Shown one piece after another: positions 43,516 to 54,719 of a stretch of DNA of 64,000 nucleotides. The stretch's first letter is position 1; each line of letters begins with the position of its first letter. Origin of the DNA: Actinernus sp. WN-2022 (Eukaryota > Cnidaria > Anthozoa > Actiniaria > Actinernidae). The notes beneath the pieces are model-generated. The model saw only the letters and a program-made list of their open reading frames with translations, did not search any database and had not been told where the DNA came from. Position numbers and translations under genes: made by a program. The stretch is from NCBI GenBank assembly GCA_030867875.1, contig JAOWCC010000936.1, positions 80,571,032 to 80,635,031 on the forward strand, written 5' to 3'.

Positions 43516-44318
43516 CTAGGGAGTTTCGACTTAGCAAAACCTTTAATATCAGCTGTTTTTTTGTGTAAACCAAAGGTTTCTTCAAGTGCAATACCAAGAT
43601 TTTTGTCTTTTCTAAAGCTGAGAGGTGTTTCACGGGCTTTGGACGGGAATTTATCACATATCCAGATCCACTCAAGGATCCACTCGTGACATAGATCAAG
43701 ACATTAGATGGCTAACATCTGATCAACACTAATAGGACTGAGACAACAGTTTGTAAATGTAAGTAGCTAAACTGAACATGATAACTTTTATACCAATTGA
43801 CTGTGGTTGTGTTGTTATTCATTGTTATTAACCTCTCGGAAAGTATAGTAGAAATAACCCGATTTCTCGTGATTTCTCAGTTCTCGATCTGACAGGGTCC
43901 TTTTAAGATATTATATGCACATGTTTTTATAAATTCGGGAACGAAAATCTAGCAGGATATGGCGTGAACTCTACCCTGGGTACCAGAGGTTCTCACTTCG
44001 CAAAGCTTAGGCACGAAGCTTTTCCACCGAGGAGCGAAGCGACACTTGCTCCTCAACACTTTGTCCTCGCTTCGGCTTTGTCTTCTTCTTATTTTTCTGT
44101 ACCGCACAGAAGACCTTGAAATTACCGTTCAATAAATATACCTTATTTATCTTAAAGAAACTTTTGATTTTATATACCCTCGAAGAAGGATCTTCACTTC
44201 GCCTTCTCTTTCCGTTAACAATAGGAAATGGACAATCTGAAATCTACAATCTGAAATCTACAATGAACCTCAAATGTTTACCGTCGCGTTTTTCTCGGCC
44301 AATGGAAATCGAGATACC
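43516..44318. other. Repeat-derived sequence, no gene
   Basis: 43535-43640 (CCTTTAATATCAGCTGTTTT, TCTAAAGCTGAGAGGTGTTT) duplicates 45549-45640. At 43972-44060 ACCCTGGGTACCAGAGG resembles the MITE at 63478. Confidence 0.5.
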
Positions 44319-44706
44319 ATAGACCCATTCGAAAAATGGCTGCCGCTAATTTGCATAATGTTGATATTCAATATTTTCTGAAGAATTAACTAGCCTATAT
44401 GAAAGAGCGAGTTCATGTTAGCAACATGTAGCTATTTGATAACAGAAGAATATATCCTTTCAAAGCAATCCACTTTTGAAACTCTGAAGAAACATGAAAA
44501 CGAGGCTAGTCAGTCCTGACGTCCTGAATCTCATACAAAACTCTCTTATTTTGAACCTCGGTAACTTCGCAAAACTTGGTGCTATGCTCCTTAAATTTTA
44601 CAAACGTACTCATTTTTGCATGCTCTCTGAAGTGACAGTGCTTATTTTGGTACCAACATTTCATTAAAACCAAAGCTTGGTGACACCATTTTTCGAATGG
44701 GTCTAT
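44319..44706. mobile_element. 388-bp MITE with 21-bp perfect TIRs
   Basis: ATAGACCCATTCGAAAAATG plus G at 44319 is exactly complemented at 44686-44706. Possible TA duplication. The interior shares GAGGCTAGTCAGTCC and CTCATACAAAACTCTCT-like blocks with the next element. Confidence 0.9.
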
Positions 44707-44873
44707 AGCGCTGTAATCGTTTCGGCAGCAGAGGTAAGGAGTCGGGTTGAACTTCTCGAAACGAGCGATAGTATTGGTCTACCCAACAATAGAAAACAGC
44801 CTAGTGTTACCCTCTTTAAATAGTTATTTTCCAAGTGGTTTACATGCATGAAATCAACACACAATACACGACT

Positions 44874-45280
44874 TTCATAATGGCCGCCGCTAGCCACCTC
44901 CTAATTTGCATAATTTGGAAGATAAATCTGTAGGGGGAAACCAATGCTACCACATGAAAGATTACATTATAACTAGTAATTGTTTTAAGTTTTGGAGCAA
45001 TGTGGACAATTTCTGTTGAGCTATAAGCATTTGTAATGCAGAAAAATATGAAAGCGAGGCTAGTAAGGCCTCCGTTGTTTTTCTCATACAAATCTCTCTA
45101 ATTTCAACTGGATGTAACTTCATTGCTTTATAAGCTACAGCACTCAACTTTCATAAGTTCACTAATGTCAACATGCTCTTTCACATGGCAATGTTTATAT
45201 TTTCTATACATGTGGATAAACTACCGAAACAGGAAATCACATATGCAAATTAGGAGGCGGCCATTATGAAAGTCGTGTAT
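44874..45280. mobile_element. ~407-bp MITE related to its neighbour
   Basis: ATACACGACTTTCATAATGG plus CCGCC at the left and its complement at the right; the left arm has an extra GCTAGCCA. Interior AAAGCGAGGCTAGTAAGGCC and CTCATACAAATCTCTCTAAT match the element at 44319-44706, so the two are divergent members of one group. Confidence 0.88.
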
Positions 45281-45319
45281 ATTTTATTAAACATTAGGGA
45301 CTAGTCAAAAACTAGCAGG

Positions 45320-45790
45320 GGAGGGGGGGGGGGGGGGGGTGGGTCTTGCCAGTCAGCAAAAAACAGCCTCTCAAACTCTGTTAAAGTAAGCTAGATTTTG
45401 TGCAGTCAACCAATCAGATTGCGCCTTCTTTGGAAGTTCTTTTTGCCACCGTACCAATCAGATTGCACTGTACTGGTCACGTGGGACAGTGGACAACATT
45501 TCCATGTTTTTTAAGATGGCGGCGAGTGGGAGTTTTGACTTAGGAAAACCTTTAATATCAGCTGTTTTTTGTGTATACCAAAGGTTGCTTCGAGTGCAAC
45601 ACCAATATGTTTGTCTTTTCTAAAGCTGAGAGGTGTTTCATTTTTATTATTATTTTCTGTGTCGACTTCCAGGCCCGTCAACCAATCAGAATGGATTCCC
45701 CATGGGATAAACATGCGGGACAGGTTTCTCTCTGAAAAATCCAAGATGGCGGCTACAAAGGACTTATGCCTTGTTATGGCAAACACCTAG
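45320..45790 (+). promoter_or_regulatory. G tract and two CCAAT/AAGATGGCGG modules
   Basis: A 19-base G tract at 45321 is followed by CCAATCAGATTGCG (45410), CCAATCAGATTGCACTGTAC (45457), GGTCACGTGGG and TTAAGATGGCGGCGAGTGGG (45511). A second module has CCAATCAGAATGG (45681) and TCCAAGATGGCGGC (45742). The ATG in each motif opens only short frames. Confidence 0.5.
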
Positions 45791-47167
45791 TTATTGGGCC
45801 ATTTTTGCTGAAACCAAAGGCTTCTTGGACTGAAATACCAAGATGTTCAGTTTTTCTAGGGCAGACAGGAGTTTTACGGGCCGTTTGCATGGAAAATTCT
45901 CACGTTTTTATATACGAAAGGAGTCTGAGATTGAGATTGTTACCGCGTCCAAATTTATGTATCTGACATGTTTGGTAAGTAAACACAAATGTTTAATACC
46001 AGGTTGCAGTGTTGATATTTCTTATTTCCTCTTAAAGTTTAAATGGCTTCTAATAGACTAGAAAATGGGCTCCAGAAATTGGCCCAATTTATTAGTTCTT
46101 TCGGTAAAATAGGAATACGGATCCGGAAGATCTACAACTGCAATTAATTATTTGGTGTGAAGACAGATGACTCCAATAATACAAAAACCGAGTGGAAATC
46201 GCATGTTTATTTCTGAAATGGACTCATGCAGTCTACCTTATTTGAGAACTAATAATTTATTCTAAATTTCAAAGTTACATCATCTATATGTATTTATAAT
46301 TTTAGTACAATTGGATTAATTTTATCTGAACTAAGTTTGGGCCTATAACAGAAAGATGGTAGCCTCCAGTTTGCTTAAACTGCATTCCAGTAAGTTCAGT
46401 GGTTAAGTGCCAGTCTGTTCTGCAGGAGGTAGTGGGTTCAAATCCTGGACTGCCTTTGCTCTGACATCTGCAAATGGTTAGACCTTCATGTCTTCTTGGA
46501 TCAGAATGTTAAATTGTAGGCCGACACTGAGAATGCAACCAAATCTCTGGTAGTGACCACCCTCAAGTGTAGTGGATATAGTTGTATACATAGAGTAAAT
46601 GAGTTTGTCCCCAGTTAGCAATACCATGATGCTAAATACATTGACATTCTCCTCTGTTAGTAGTAGTAGTACTAGTTCCCTTGTTGCCACTATGTACATT
46701 TTATATATTAATATACAGGCTAAATCAAGTAGATTACATACATAATCATGACTGCTGCCTTAAATTCTTTTGTTGTTGTAGTATATGGATGGGTAAATAA
46801 TGCATGTATTAGCAGCTTCCCCCAGGGGTGGATCCATGGGAACCTGTCAGAATTAATTGTTTGTTGCCCATCGGTGAGGGGGAAAAGCTTACTTTGGTTC
46901 ATAGATCAGGAACCTTGTATGAATTTTTACTAATTGCTGTGCCCCATACCAGGGGATATGATACAACGAGTTTGATTGGGTATTTGTGCAAATCCCCAGG
47001 GTACCTGGGGGTTGACCCCTGGTGTAGTAGCTGCCAGTAAATATGCAAAGCTACTGATACAGTGCAAACCTGAATGCTACATGTAAATCACTGGAAGGAA
47101 GTTCAAAGGAACATTGCATGTGTTATTTTAAAGACTTGTTGTTGAGGTTTTACTTGGCCTCTTGTAC
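45791..47167. other. No gene seen; one tRNA-like fragment
   Basis: At 46373-46450 the plus strand reads AGTTCAGTGGTTAAGTGCC and GTGGGTTCAAATCCTGG, a decayed tRNA-like (SINE head) pair of boxes. The rest is unassigned. Confidence 0.4.
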
Positions 47168-47556
47168 AGGCGAATCCTCGTTTACGTTTTTTCCTTATTA
47201 GCATACATCAAACTTCAAGCGACGTACATATAAACAGACAGAGTCAATAAATCGAAAGAGATTGACACACTTGATAATCACCGAAAATTTTAGAATGATC
47301 AAATAAATTTATTTTGAGGAAAAGTATTTAAAAATAGCAAAATTTACAAAGAATGTATGGCTGTCAGCAACTTTTGCCCCCAGCCCATTTTACAGTTTTG
47401 AAAAGTCAATTTCTCTGTAAATATTTAATATATCAATCTTACATTTTTGGTGATTACTAAGTTTAAAATTCTCTTTCAACTGATGTACTCTGTTTGTTTG
47501 TAGCTTGAAGTTTAATTTATGCTAATGAGGCAAAAATGTAAACAATGACGTCAGCC
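47168..47556. mobile_element. MITE with ~115-bp diverged TIRs
   Basis: Left CGTTTACGTTTTTTCCTTAT, AAACTTCAAGCGACG, TGATAATCACCGAAAATTTT; the right arm is the inverted, diverged version to TGTAAACAATGACGTCAG. Half-copies lie at 40378-40500 and 49797-50036. Confidence 0.8.
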
Positions 47557-48063
47557 TATTCTTCCCTGAAAACCATGCGAAACCATGTGAATTAAATCAA
47601 ACTTGTTTGATAAAGAGTTGTAAGTCTCAGCAGAGCAGGACATAATTAACCATTTATGTTCACTATATTATAACTGGTCTTGTGTTGCTACATATATATT
47701 GTCTCAAACATACAGTATGTAGCTACTGTTATAAACATGGCTGCAATTTGCTTTCTGTTTTCCATGGCAGTTATCATCCCAGGCACTCTAAAAAAGGATT
47801 ATTTTTACATAACTAATATAATATTTTTATTATATGGCTTCTCTGGAGACAGAATCACAATTCTTCTAAAAAGAATTTATATATGTAACTCTTGTAAAAA
47901 GAATTCAAAATAATTTATTATTCTCCCAAAGGCTAAAACAATTGCAAGTGTAAAATACTTTTTTAATCAAACCTGCAAAGAATACCAACTATTCCTTGTT
48001 GAAATTCCATATGGCCCGAGTAAAGGCTGGTACAGCCTCTTGTTTATATTTATTTTTATCACG

Positions 48064-49785
48064 CCGTGTAGCAAAATTTTTGCGCATGCGTTAAAGGTCA
48101 AATTCACACCAATCAGATTGCACTGTGCTGGTCACGCAACGATCGCCAGGTTAATTTATTTACATAATTTAATACAGTAAAAGCAAGATGGCGGAGGACC
48201 CGCGATGAACTTTCTCTCTAATTTTGAGTCCCATCTCTCAAATGTAAGCAGTTTAATGTTTTATTTAACTTCACTCGTGCGAAAGCCTTCCAACAGGCTC
48301 AGGATATTTCAACTGGCGCTCTTGTCGGAGCCGAAGGACCGCGTTTTTTACCCAGATGGCCAGTGATTTTATATACGACACGTACGACGACCTGAAGCAA
48401 AGGGGCCAGGATCGGGAAAGCTAAAATTCGAAGAAATAGATATTGGAATCTATAAGCCATCGGCTCGCTGTGCTGCATTTAAAACATCCGAGGAGAACAT
48501 CTTATTTTGGGTGAAGGCACTTCAAGACCAATATTATGAGTCTCTTAAAAACTGTCAGATTTAAATTTACCGTAAGTTGGATCAGAGAGTATTGAGATCA
48601 AGTTATTTCGTTCCAGCGAGGATATTGACCTAGCGGAAACGGTACAAGCTGTCGAAGGATTTTACTTATAATCATCCACGTCTACTTAACAACAGGAATA
48701 GTTATGTGCCAAGGCATGGGCAAAGATTGAGTTTCCCAGATTACAGATGAAAGTAGAACAGAGGTCACGCGCGACATGCTTGAGAACATGAACATGTTCA
48801 ACACTTTATGTTATACTAAGAAAACAAAACAAGTTACAGAGCCTGCAAGTTCACAAGTCAATGAAAAACCCCAAGAGCCTGTAGTTTTGGATAAACATAT
48901 CCTTGAAACTCCAAAAGCAACATACACATGAGTCAAATTCAAACCGGAAGAGACGGAATTCTTTAGATTCTTCACGCAGATTGTTAGCCCGCAATAAGAA
49001 CTCTCTCGCTGATTTAATGACCTTGATTTGTAACATGGAGGCTGACCTAACTGATATGCGTAATTAATTCTTACTCTCGTCACATCAAAACGAAACTCAG
49101 TCATTTGGAAGACAAATTAGTGCAGCAAGATAATATATACAAGACCGAAATCAAGATGCTGTCATCACGTATTATTGACCTAGAAGTTGAAAATGGCGAG
49201 TTGAAAGCGGATATAATAAAGCTGAGATCAGACTTTCAAACTTAAAAAAAATAATCAAGAATACAAAAAAGAAGACAATGAAATACCAAGGTCTCCAGTG
49301 TTCCGAGACTACCCAACCTACTGAAGCTTTAGCAACGAATCAGTTTGTCCAAGAGCCATCTTTCTTACATGACAACCCGATCCCTATTCATCAGAATACA
49401 TTTTCTGTGCTAAATGACGAGAGTTTACAATCACCTGACCGACAACCCACTACTAAAGAAAGGGACCATGAAGTACGGTAGTACGGTTAATTCTCGGGTT
49501 CAAAATAATGAATATATGCCTGCTCAAATGCAGTGTGTTAAACGAATAAGTAGTGTTTAAATTAAAAGGTCAACATACGAGAAAAATATAAATATTAAAT
49601 TACATATATCCTAGGGGAGCAGAGAATGAAAGTCACCGCGCTACCGGCCACTCCTAAAGACTGCAAAATTCAGCTAATAATTCTTCCCTTTGGTTATTAC
49701 TAAGAGGATTTCAAATGAAAGTGTATTTCATCTTCAATCTCATGTGGCCCGAGTGAAAGCCCAGATGGGCTCTTGTTGGTATAAT
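48064..49785 (+). mobile_element. 1.7-kb element, copy 2, with decayed coding interior
   Basis: Ends match copy 1 (left 48064-48325, right 49594-49785). The interior includes KLVQQDNIYKTEIKMLSSRI then IDLEVENGELKADIIKLRSD, a probable coiled coil near 49110-49245, and a short ORF at 49278-49481. Stops interrupt the rest. A retroelement ORF1-like coiled-coil protein is possible but not shown. Left end holds CCAATCAGATTGCACTG and GCAAGATGGCGGA. Confidence 0.65.
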
Positions 49786-49796
49786 AATTACGGAGA

Positions 49797-50036
49797 AATT
49801 GACTTTTAAAAACTGTAAAACGGGCTGGGTGGCAAGAGTTTCTGACAGCATAAGCTAGCATTTGTAAAGTTTTGAGATTTTTAAACGCTCTGCCTCATTC
49901 CTTAAAATTTATCATATCAACCAAATTTTCGGTGATTATCAAGTGTGACAATTGCAATCTCTTTCGATCGATGGACTCTGTTTGTATGTACGACGCTTGA
50001 AGTTTGACGTAAATGCTAATCAGGAAAAAACGTAAA
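49797..50036. repeat. Half-copy of the 47168 MITE
   Basis: AAAACTGTAAAACGGGCTGG through TTTTCGGTGATTATCAAGTG and GACGCTTGAAGTTTGACGT match the centre and right arm of 47168-47556. Confidence 0.75.
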
Positions 50037-51118
50037 CAAACATTCTATTGTTATGACAACAATTTAAAGTAATTAGGAAGAAAACGGTTTAAGTGAAAAT
50101 TATTCGGGAAATACTAGTATAAGACTATTAGGACAGTTAAATGTGGTTTGTTAACAATTTATAGAGAGGCAAAAAGAAAACGCATATACGACTGCCATAT
50201 ATAGAAATGAGAAAATCTGGAACTGATTCAATGATATTTATTAATTAAGTTTGACGATTCAAGAGAAGTTTTTTATTGTTTTTTGAAAGAGTTGGCTGAT
50301 AGGTATTTTAGATCGGAAGGGATGCTTTCCCATAATTTGGATAACTTATCCAGGAAAAATCTATATAGGCCTAGTATAAGAACAAATTATAGCAAACTCA
50401 CTGAGTGGATAATTGATACAGGGATGAGAAATTCAGTAAATACAGCCGCTATCTAACTGGTTTCTTTAAAGAAAACCTTATTTAATTTACTAGAACGGAC
50501 GTAGCCAGAGTGCTATGGTTACTGATGGGTATGAAAGAAGTACTGATGTGCAGGCGGTCTAATAAAATTCTGAAATCTGATGGGATATACTGAACGGAAG
50601 GTGAGACCCGACACCAGTAAATCTGAATATTCTGGTGCCGCGGGCGATTCTTACGGTAAGATGAGAAGTGACCACATACTGAATATCTGCTGTTCTTATC
50701 GGCCCTGGCAGGTCCGGCAGTAGTAAATCGATTAAAAAATGGCATGCTGACGTTTCGAGCGCTTTTGCCAAGCGTCGAGTCAGAGCTGACCTTTCGCTCT
50801 GCCGAAGGGCTAACACTCGAAACGTCAGCTGCTACTCTCTTCCCACGGCGGTTAGCCCGTAATCATGTCGGTTAGCCAATTATCATGTTGGTTAGCCAGT
50901 TATCATGTTCGGGTCGCCGACGCAGTCCTGCACTAGTTTCAATGTCTTTTTTACAGAAACTAGTTATCCATTGTTCTTATTTAGGACGCGCCTTTTCTAA
51001 GAACGTCTCAAACGTACGGTAGTTAACAATTATTCACCGAAGTGGAGGTGATTAGTGGAGGATAGCAGGTAAAATTCACCACTATTCACCAAGCCAACAC
51101 TGAGGTGAATGATTGTTT
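50037..51118. other. Unassigned DNA and transposon tail
   Basis: 50040-50700 shows nothing recognisable. From 50735, GCTGACGTTTCGAGCGCTTT and CGAAACGTCAGCTGCTACTC form an inverted pair, followed by three GGTTAGCCAGTTATCATG-type repeats and ACGCAGTCCTGCACTAGTTT, a single copy related to the 90-bp minisatellite at 28815. Confidence 0.5.
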
Positions 51119-51309
51119 TAGTATATACTACACTCCAGGTGAATATAGCCAGCACCAAATAGTTATTTTATTTTCTGTCAAATGGACAAAAACTCGCGCG
51201 AGGTGATCGCTGCTTCACTGGGCTCGGAGGTGAATATGAAATCATATTCACTGTTGAGTAGCCAATCAGAGCGCGCGAAAAGTGATATTCACTGGTGTGG
51301 TATATACTT
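51119..51309. mobile_element. 191-bp MITE, AGTATATAC ends
   Basis: AGTATATACTACACTCCAGG and its diverged complement form TIRs of about 27 bp. The interior has CCAATCAGAGCGCGCG. Confidence 0.8.
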
Positions 51310-51965
51310 AACAAATTGAAGTTAGTTTTTTATGTGTCTGTCCTAATATTGACAATGATTTTCGTCATAACATGGTCAAAATAGCTGTGGATCCACGAGG
51401 CGTCTTCGCCGAGACACTTTTAGCTTCAAACGAGTGTGTACAAACTGTCTTTCGAGTCGAAAAGTCCAAAACGTAAACACGTCTTTCTGCTTTCCCGAAC
51501 TCTATAAAAATACATAATCTATTCTCTAAACTGTTTGTTTCTACTTAAGTCTTAAGAACGTTATGTAAATATCCTGAATAAGAGATTTTAATCACGAACT
51601 AGAAGATTATGTATTTAATTCAAGACCATTTCTCAGTTCTAGTTCTAAAAGATCGGTAGAACTTGTCACAAAGTCGATCACAAATTAGCCGAAAATGCTT
51701 TGTTCGACTCGAGAGAAAGCTCAAATTTTGACAAATGGCACCACAGAAGGAAGTTTGACTCACCGATTAACTTTTCCCAGTGAGGAAATGCTTTTAAAAT
51801 CCTCATTTTCTAGATTTTTGGAACAGATGTGTACACAACCTGAATTCACAAATCTCTGCAAAGCCCGCTTCGAAAGCCGGCCGCGCGTCTGTTAAAATAT
51901 TGCATATGAAAATTAGCCAATCAGATTGCGAGAAAATTGGCGGTTGTTGTAAAATAAATCATTTT

Positions 51966-52500
51966 GTTACATAGCCATAAGTTTTCCAGACACAACGCAC
52001 GCTCGCATTGGCTGATTCAGGATCACGTGGCAGTCATCAAAATCCAATGTTTCCCGCGCGGGCGACAATTTGCCCGCCACGTGATCACATCGTGACAGAA
52101 CATGGTGTGATGTGTCGCGCGCGCCACTGGATAGGTAAAGGCGGGAAATATTTGTTTACCAAAATGTCTGGAGCTGACCATTTTTCGTCGAAAGAAAGCG
52201 TTCAAAATGGAACCAGCTCCAAAGAAACATGCAATTTACATCTTTATCAAGCGCGAGAGTGAGAAATTGGTAGCTAAAAAAGGTGCAAGAAAGACACAAA
52301 ACGACACTAAAAATGCCGTAACGATGCTGGCAGCGTTTTGTGTTGAAAAGCAGCTTACCGAAGAGGAGACGACAAACCTCGCTCGTATCAAGTAGGTCCT
52401 GTATTTATGCACAACTTTGCCTCTAGTAAAACTTATGTCTATATAACAAATCACTTAATGACTGTCCCCTCGGGAATCAGTGAGATTTGTTTCCCCTCGA
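51966..52500 (+). repeat. Duplicated segment, copy A
   Basis: GTTACATAGCCATAAGTTTT through the small ORF to AATCACTTAATGACTGTCCC recurs at 53544-54360. Copy A is the more intact. Confidence 0.85.
52207..52395 (+). CDS. Small ORF, possible first exon of a transposon gene
   Basis: 62 residues from ATG: MEPAPKKHAIYIFIKRESEK then KLVAKKGARKTQNDTKNAVT and FCVEKQLTEEETTNLARIK. Strongly charged, with an alpha-helical pattern. It is reminiscent of the start of a recombinase core-binding domain (tK-----NAV----FC-EK-L), but this is weak. In the duplicate at 54300 the end reads CAG|GTAGTA, a good splice donor, while here it is CAAGTAGGT, so the ORF may be exon 1 of a gene whose donor is lost in this copy. 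Upstream are CCACGTGATC and GGCGGGAAA (E2F-like) motifs. Confidence 0.4.
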   Translation: MEPAPKKHAIYIFIKRESEKLVAKKGARKTQNDTKNAVTMLAAFCVEKQLTEEETTNLARIK

Positions 52501-52558
52501 TGTTCCCCGAGACGGAGTCAAGGAGAACATCGAGGATCTCGGGGAAACAAAACTCATT
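52453..52558. mobile_element. Palindromic MITE, copy 1
   Basis: ATTTGTTTCCCCTCGATGTT pairs with AACATCGAGGATCTCGGGGA and GAAACAAAACTCATT. Same family as 54343-54474. Confidence 0.8.
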
Positions 52559-52951
52559 ATAAAATAGTTTCGATAGTACGCGCGCTCTGATTGGCTGTAA
52601 GCCGTGTTTCTATAACTCTATAGAAACATTGACAGTTGAGCGCGCGCTTGAGCTAGTTGAGAGAATTTACGTTTTGGTTATCAAATTAAGCGAGTGTTAC
52701 CGTGCTTTTATTCGTTTATTTTATAAAACAACGTGTTATAAGGCTATAGCTATCATACATTCAGAAGTAGTTATGTAGGAATTCGTTTAATGCCATATAT
52801 AATTTTTATAATAATTCTAGCTATAGTAGTTCTCATAGTAGTACCTAGTTTTGTAGTAGTTAATTATATTATTCAGTATCATTTAGAGTTGTACACAATT
52901 TGTAATAGTTACGCAATTCAGTTTTCTTACTGCGAAGTGACTCAAATAAAC

Positions 52952-53021
52952 CAGTCTATCTATCTATCTATCTATCTATCTATAAACCAGTCTATCTATC
53001 TATCTATCTATCTATCTATAA
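52952..53021. repeat. TCTA microsatellite in two blocks
   Basis: AACCAG(TCTA)n occurs twice in tandem, so the pair is a duplication of flank plus array. Confidence 0.95.
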
Positions 53022-53188
53022 AGGAAATAAAAAACATTTTCCCCTTGTTTCTATAGAGTTGTAGAAACACTTGTGAAAGTTTGGAAGAACTGGAAATAGC
53101 TGTGGAAACACTCGCCCTTCGGGCTCGTTTTCCCACTGCCATTTCTCGTTCTCCCAAACTCCCACTCGTGTTTCTATTTAACAAATAA

Positions 53189-53352
53189 AGAAGCCTTAGC
53201 CATGTTTTATACTATCATAAAACACGATGAGCATTTAGAACATGAGAGAAATATTAAAGCACAAGCCGAAGGCGCGTGCTTTCAACATTTCTAGAGTGTT
53301 CTCAAATGACCAGAGTGTTTTATGATAGTATAAAACATGGATTTAAGGCTTC
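53189..53352. mobile_element. MITE with ~36-bp TIRs
   Basis: AGAAGCCTTAGCCATGTTTT and ACTATCATAAAACAC pair with GTGTTTTATGATAGT and AAAACATGGATTTAAGGCTT. Confidence 0.88.
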
Positions 53353-53543
53353 TTTATCTGTTTTATAATATAGATTTACGCGCGCGATGAAAGGAAACCG
53401 CCAGTTGAAAACTATATAACACGGCTAACCATGTTATATACTCTGATAAAACATGGCTTCTTAGCCAATCAGAGCGCGCGTACTATCGTATCTATATTAT
53501 AAAACTCTATAGAAACACGGGAAATGTTTTCTATTTCTTAATT

Positions 53544-54342
53544 GTTACATAGCCATAAGTTTTCCAGACACAACGTACGCACTCATTGGCTGATTCAGGG
53601 ACACGTGACAGAAGATGGTGTGATGTGTCGCGCGCGCCACTGGCTAGCTAAAGGCGGGAAATATTTGTTTACCAAAATGTCTAGCTAAGATCTTCATCAA
53701 GAGCTGACCATTTTTCGTTGAAAGCAAGCGTTCAAAATGGAAGCAGCTCCAAAGAAATAATTTACATCTCAAGCGCAAGAGAGAGAAATTGGTAGCTAAA
53801 AAAGGATGCAAGAAAGACACAAAAATATATTCAGTAGCGTTACGGAATGTACACAAGTGGGTAGTAAATCAATGCAGTATGTGCAGTTCTTATGTTATAT
53901 AAACAAGTTATATAATCCCGTTGGGATAATGTTGAGGGTGTATAAAGAGGAGTGATTAATATGTAAGAATCATCGAAGGCGTTTCTCTACCTTGATACCT
54001 AAATTTTCTTTAAGACATATGTTAAGAATAGAGGAAATGTACTGACTACACATCTAATATATAGACTTGATTTGCCAACATTATATACTGCTGTAATTAA
54101 CAAAGCATACATGTCCGACAAGTATCAATAAACGAGATGCCCGCCCCTGATCTGTTGTTTGTGTTTAATGCAGTTTAGCTATTAAATGTTTTATGCTCGT
54201 TTCAGAGTGATATAAGAGTATAACGATGCTAGAAATGCCGTAGCGACGCTAGCGGCGTTTTGAGTTGAAAAGCAGCTTCTCGAATAGAAGACGACAAACC
54301 TCGCTCGTATCAGGTAGTAAAACTTATGTCTATATAACAAAT
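53544..54342 (+). pseudogene. Duplicated segment, copy B, interrupted
   Basis: Matches copy A (51966-52500) at 53544-53822 and 54219-54342. The ORF is destroyed: AAGAAATAATTT introduces a stop and about 395 bp of unrelated AT-rich DNA (53823-54218) splits it. Confidence 0.75.
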
Positions 54343-54474
54343 CACTTAATGACTGTCCCTTCGGGAATCAGTGAGTTTTGTTTCCCCTCGATCTTCGATG
54401 TTCCGTCTCGGGGAACATCGAGGATCTCGGAGAAACAAAACTCACGGATTCCCTCGGGGCCAGTCACTTAAGTG
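54343..54474. mobile_element. Palindromic MITE, copy 2
   Basis: CACTTAATGACTGTCCCTTC and AGTGAGTTTTGTTTCC pair with the complementary right half to CAGTCACTTAAGTG. It ends two bases before the (TATTG)n array. Confidence 0.88.
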
Positions 54475-54476
54475 TT

Positions 54477-54496
54477 TATTGTATTGTATTGTATTG
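54477..54496. repeat. (TATTG)4, left flank of the large element
   Basis: Four TATTG units directly abut the terminal CCTTGTTTCAA. The right end has three units at 62424-62438 in the same orientation. Confidence 0.9.
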
Positions 54497-54508
54497 CCTT
54501 GTTTCAAC

Positions 54509-54716
54509 GGGATTTGTCCCGCAAAAGGGGACAAATCCCGGATCATTTCCCATTTGCAGGGGACAATTCCGCATCAGGGGACAAATCCCACTTTCCACGG
54601 GATTTGTCCCGGGACAATTCCCATTTTTCGGAATCTGTATCGGGATTTGTTCCGTGACGCGATATTTGTACCGGGATCTGTCCCGTCGTTTGGGATTTGT
54701 CCCGCGATTTGTCCCT
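54509..54716. repeat. Left subterminal GGGATTTGTCCC cluster
   Basis: About nine exact or one-to-two-mismatch copies of GGGATTTGTCCC or its complement, e.g. 54509-54520, 54528-54539, 54578-54589, 54599-54610, 54611-54622. The motif is close to palindromic. Confidence 0.85.
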
Positions 54717-54719
54717 TAT

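Larger units (their letters stand above)
52571..53488. mobile_element. Element with perfect 26-bp ends and nested insertions
   Basis: CGATAGTACGCGCGCTCTGA plus TTGGCT at 52571-52596 is exactly complemented at 53463-53488. Inside are a TCTA microsatellite, an inverted repeat at 53062-53175 and a MITE at 53189-53352. Confidence 0.85.
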
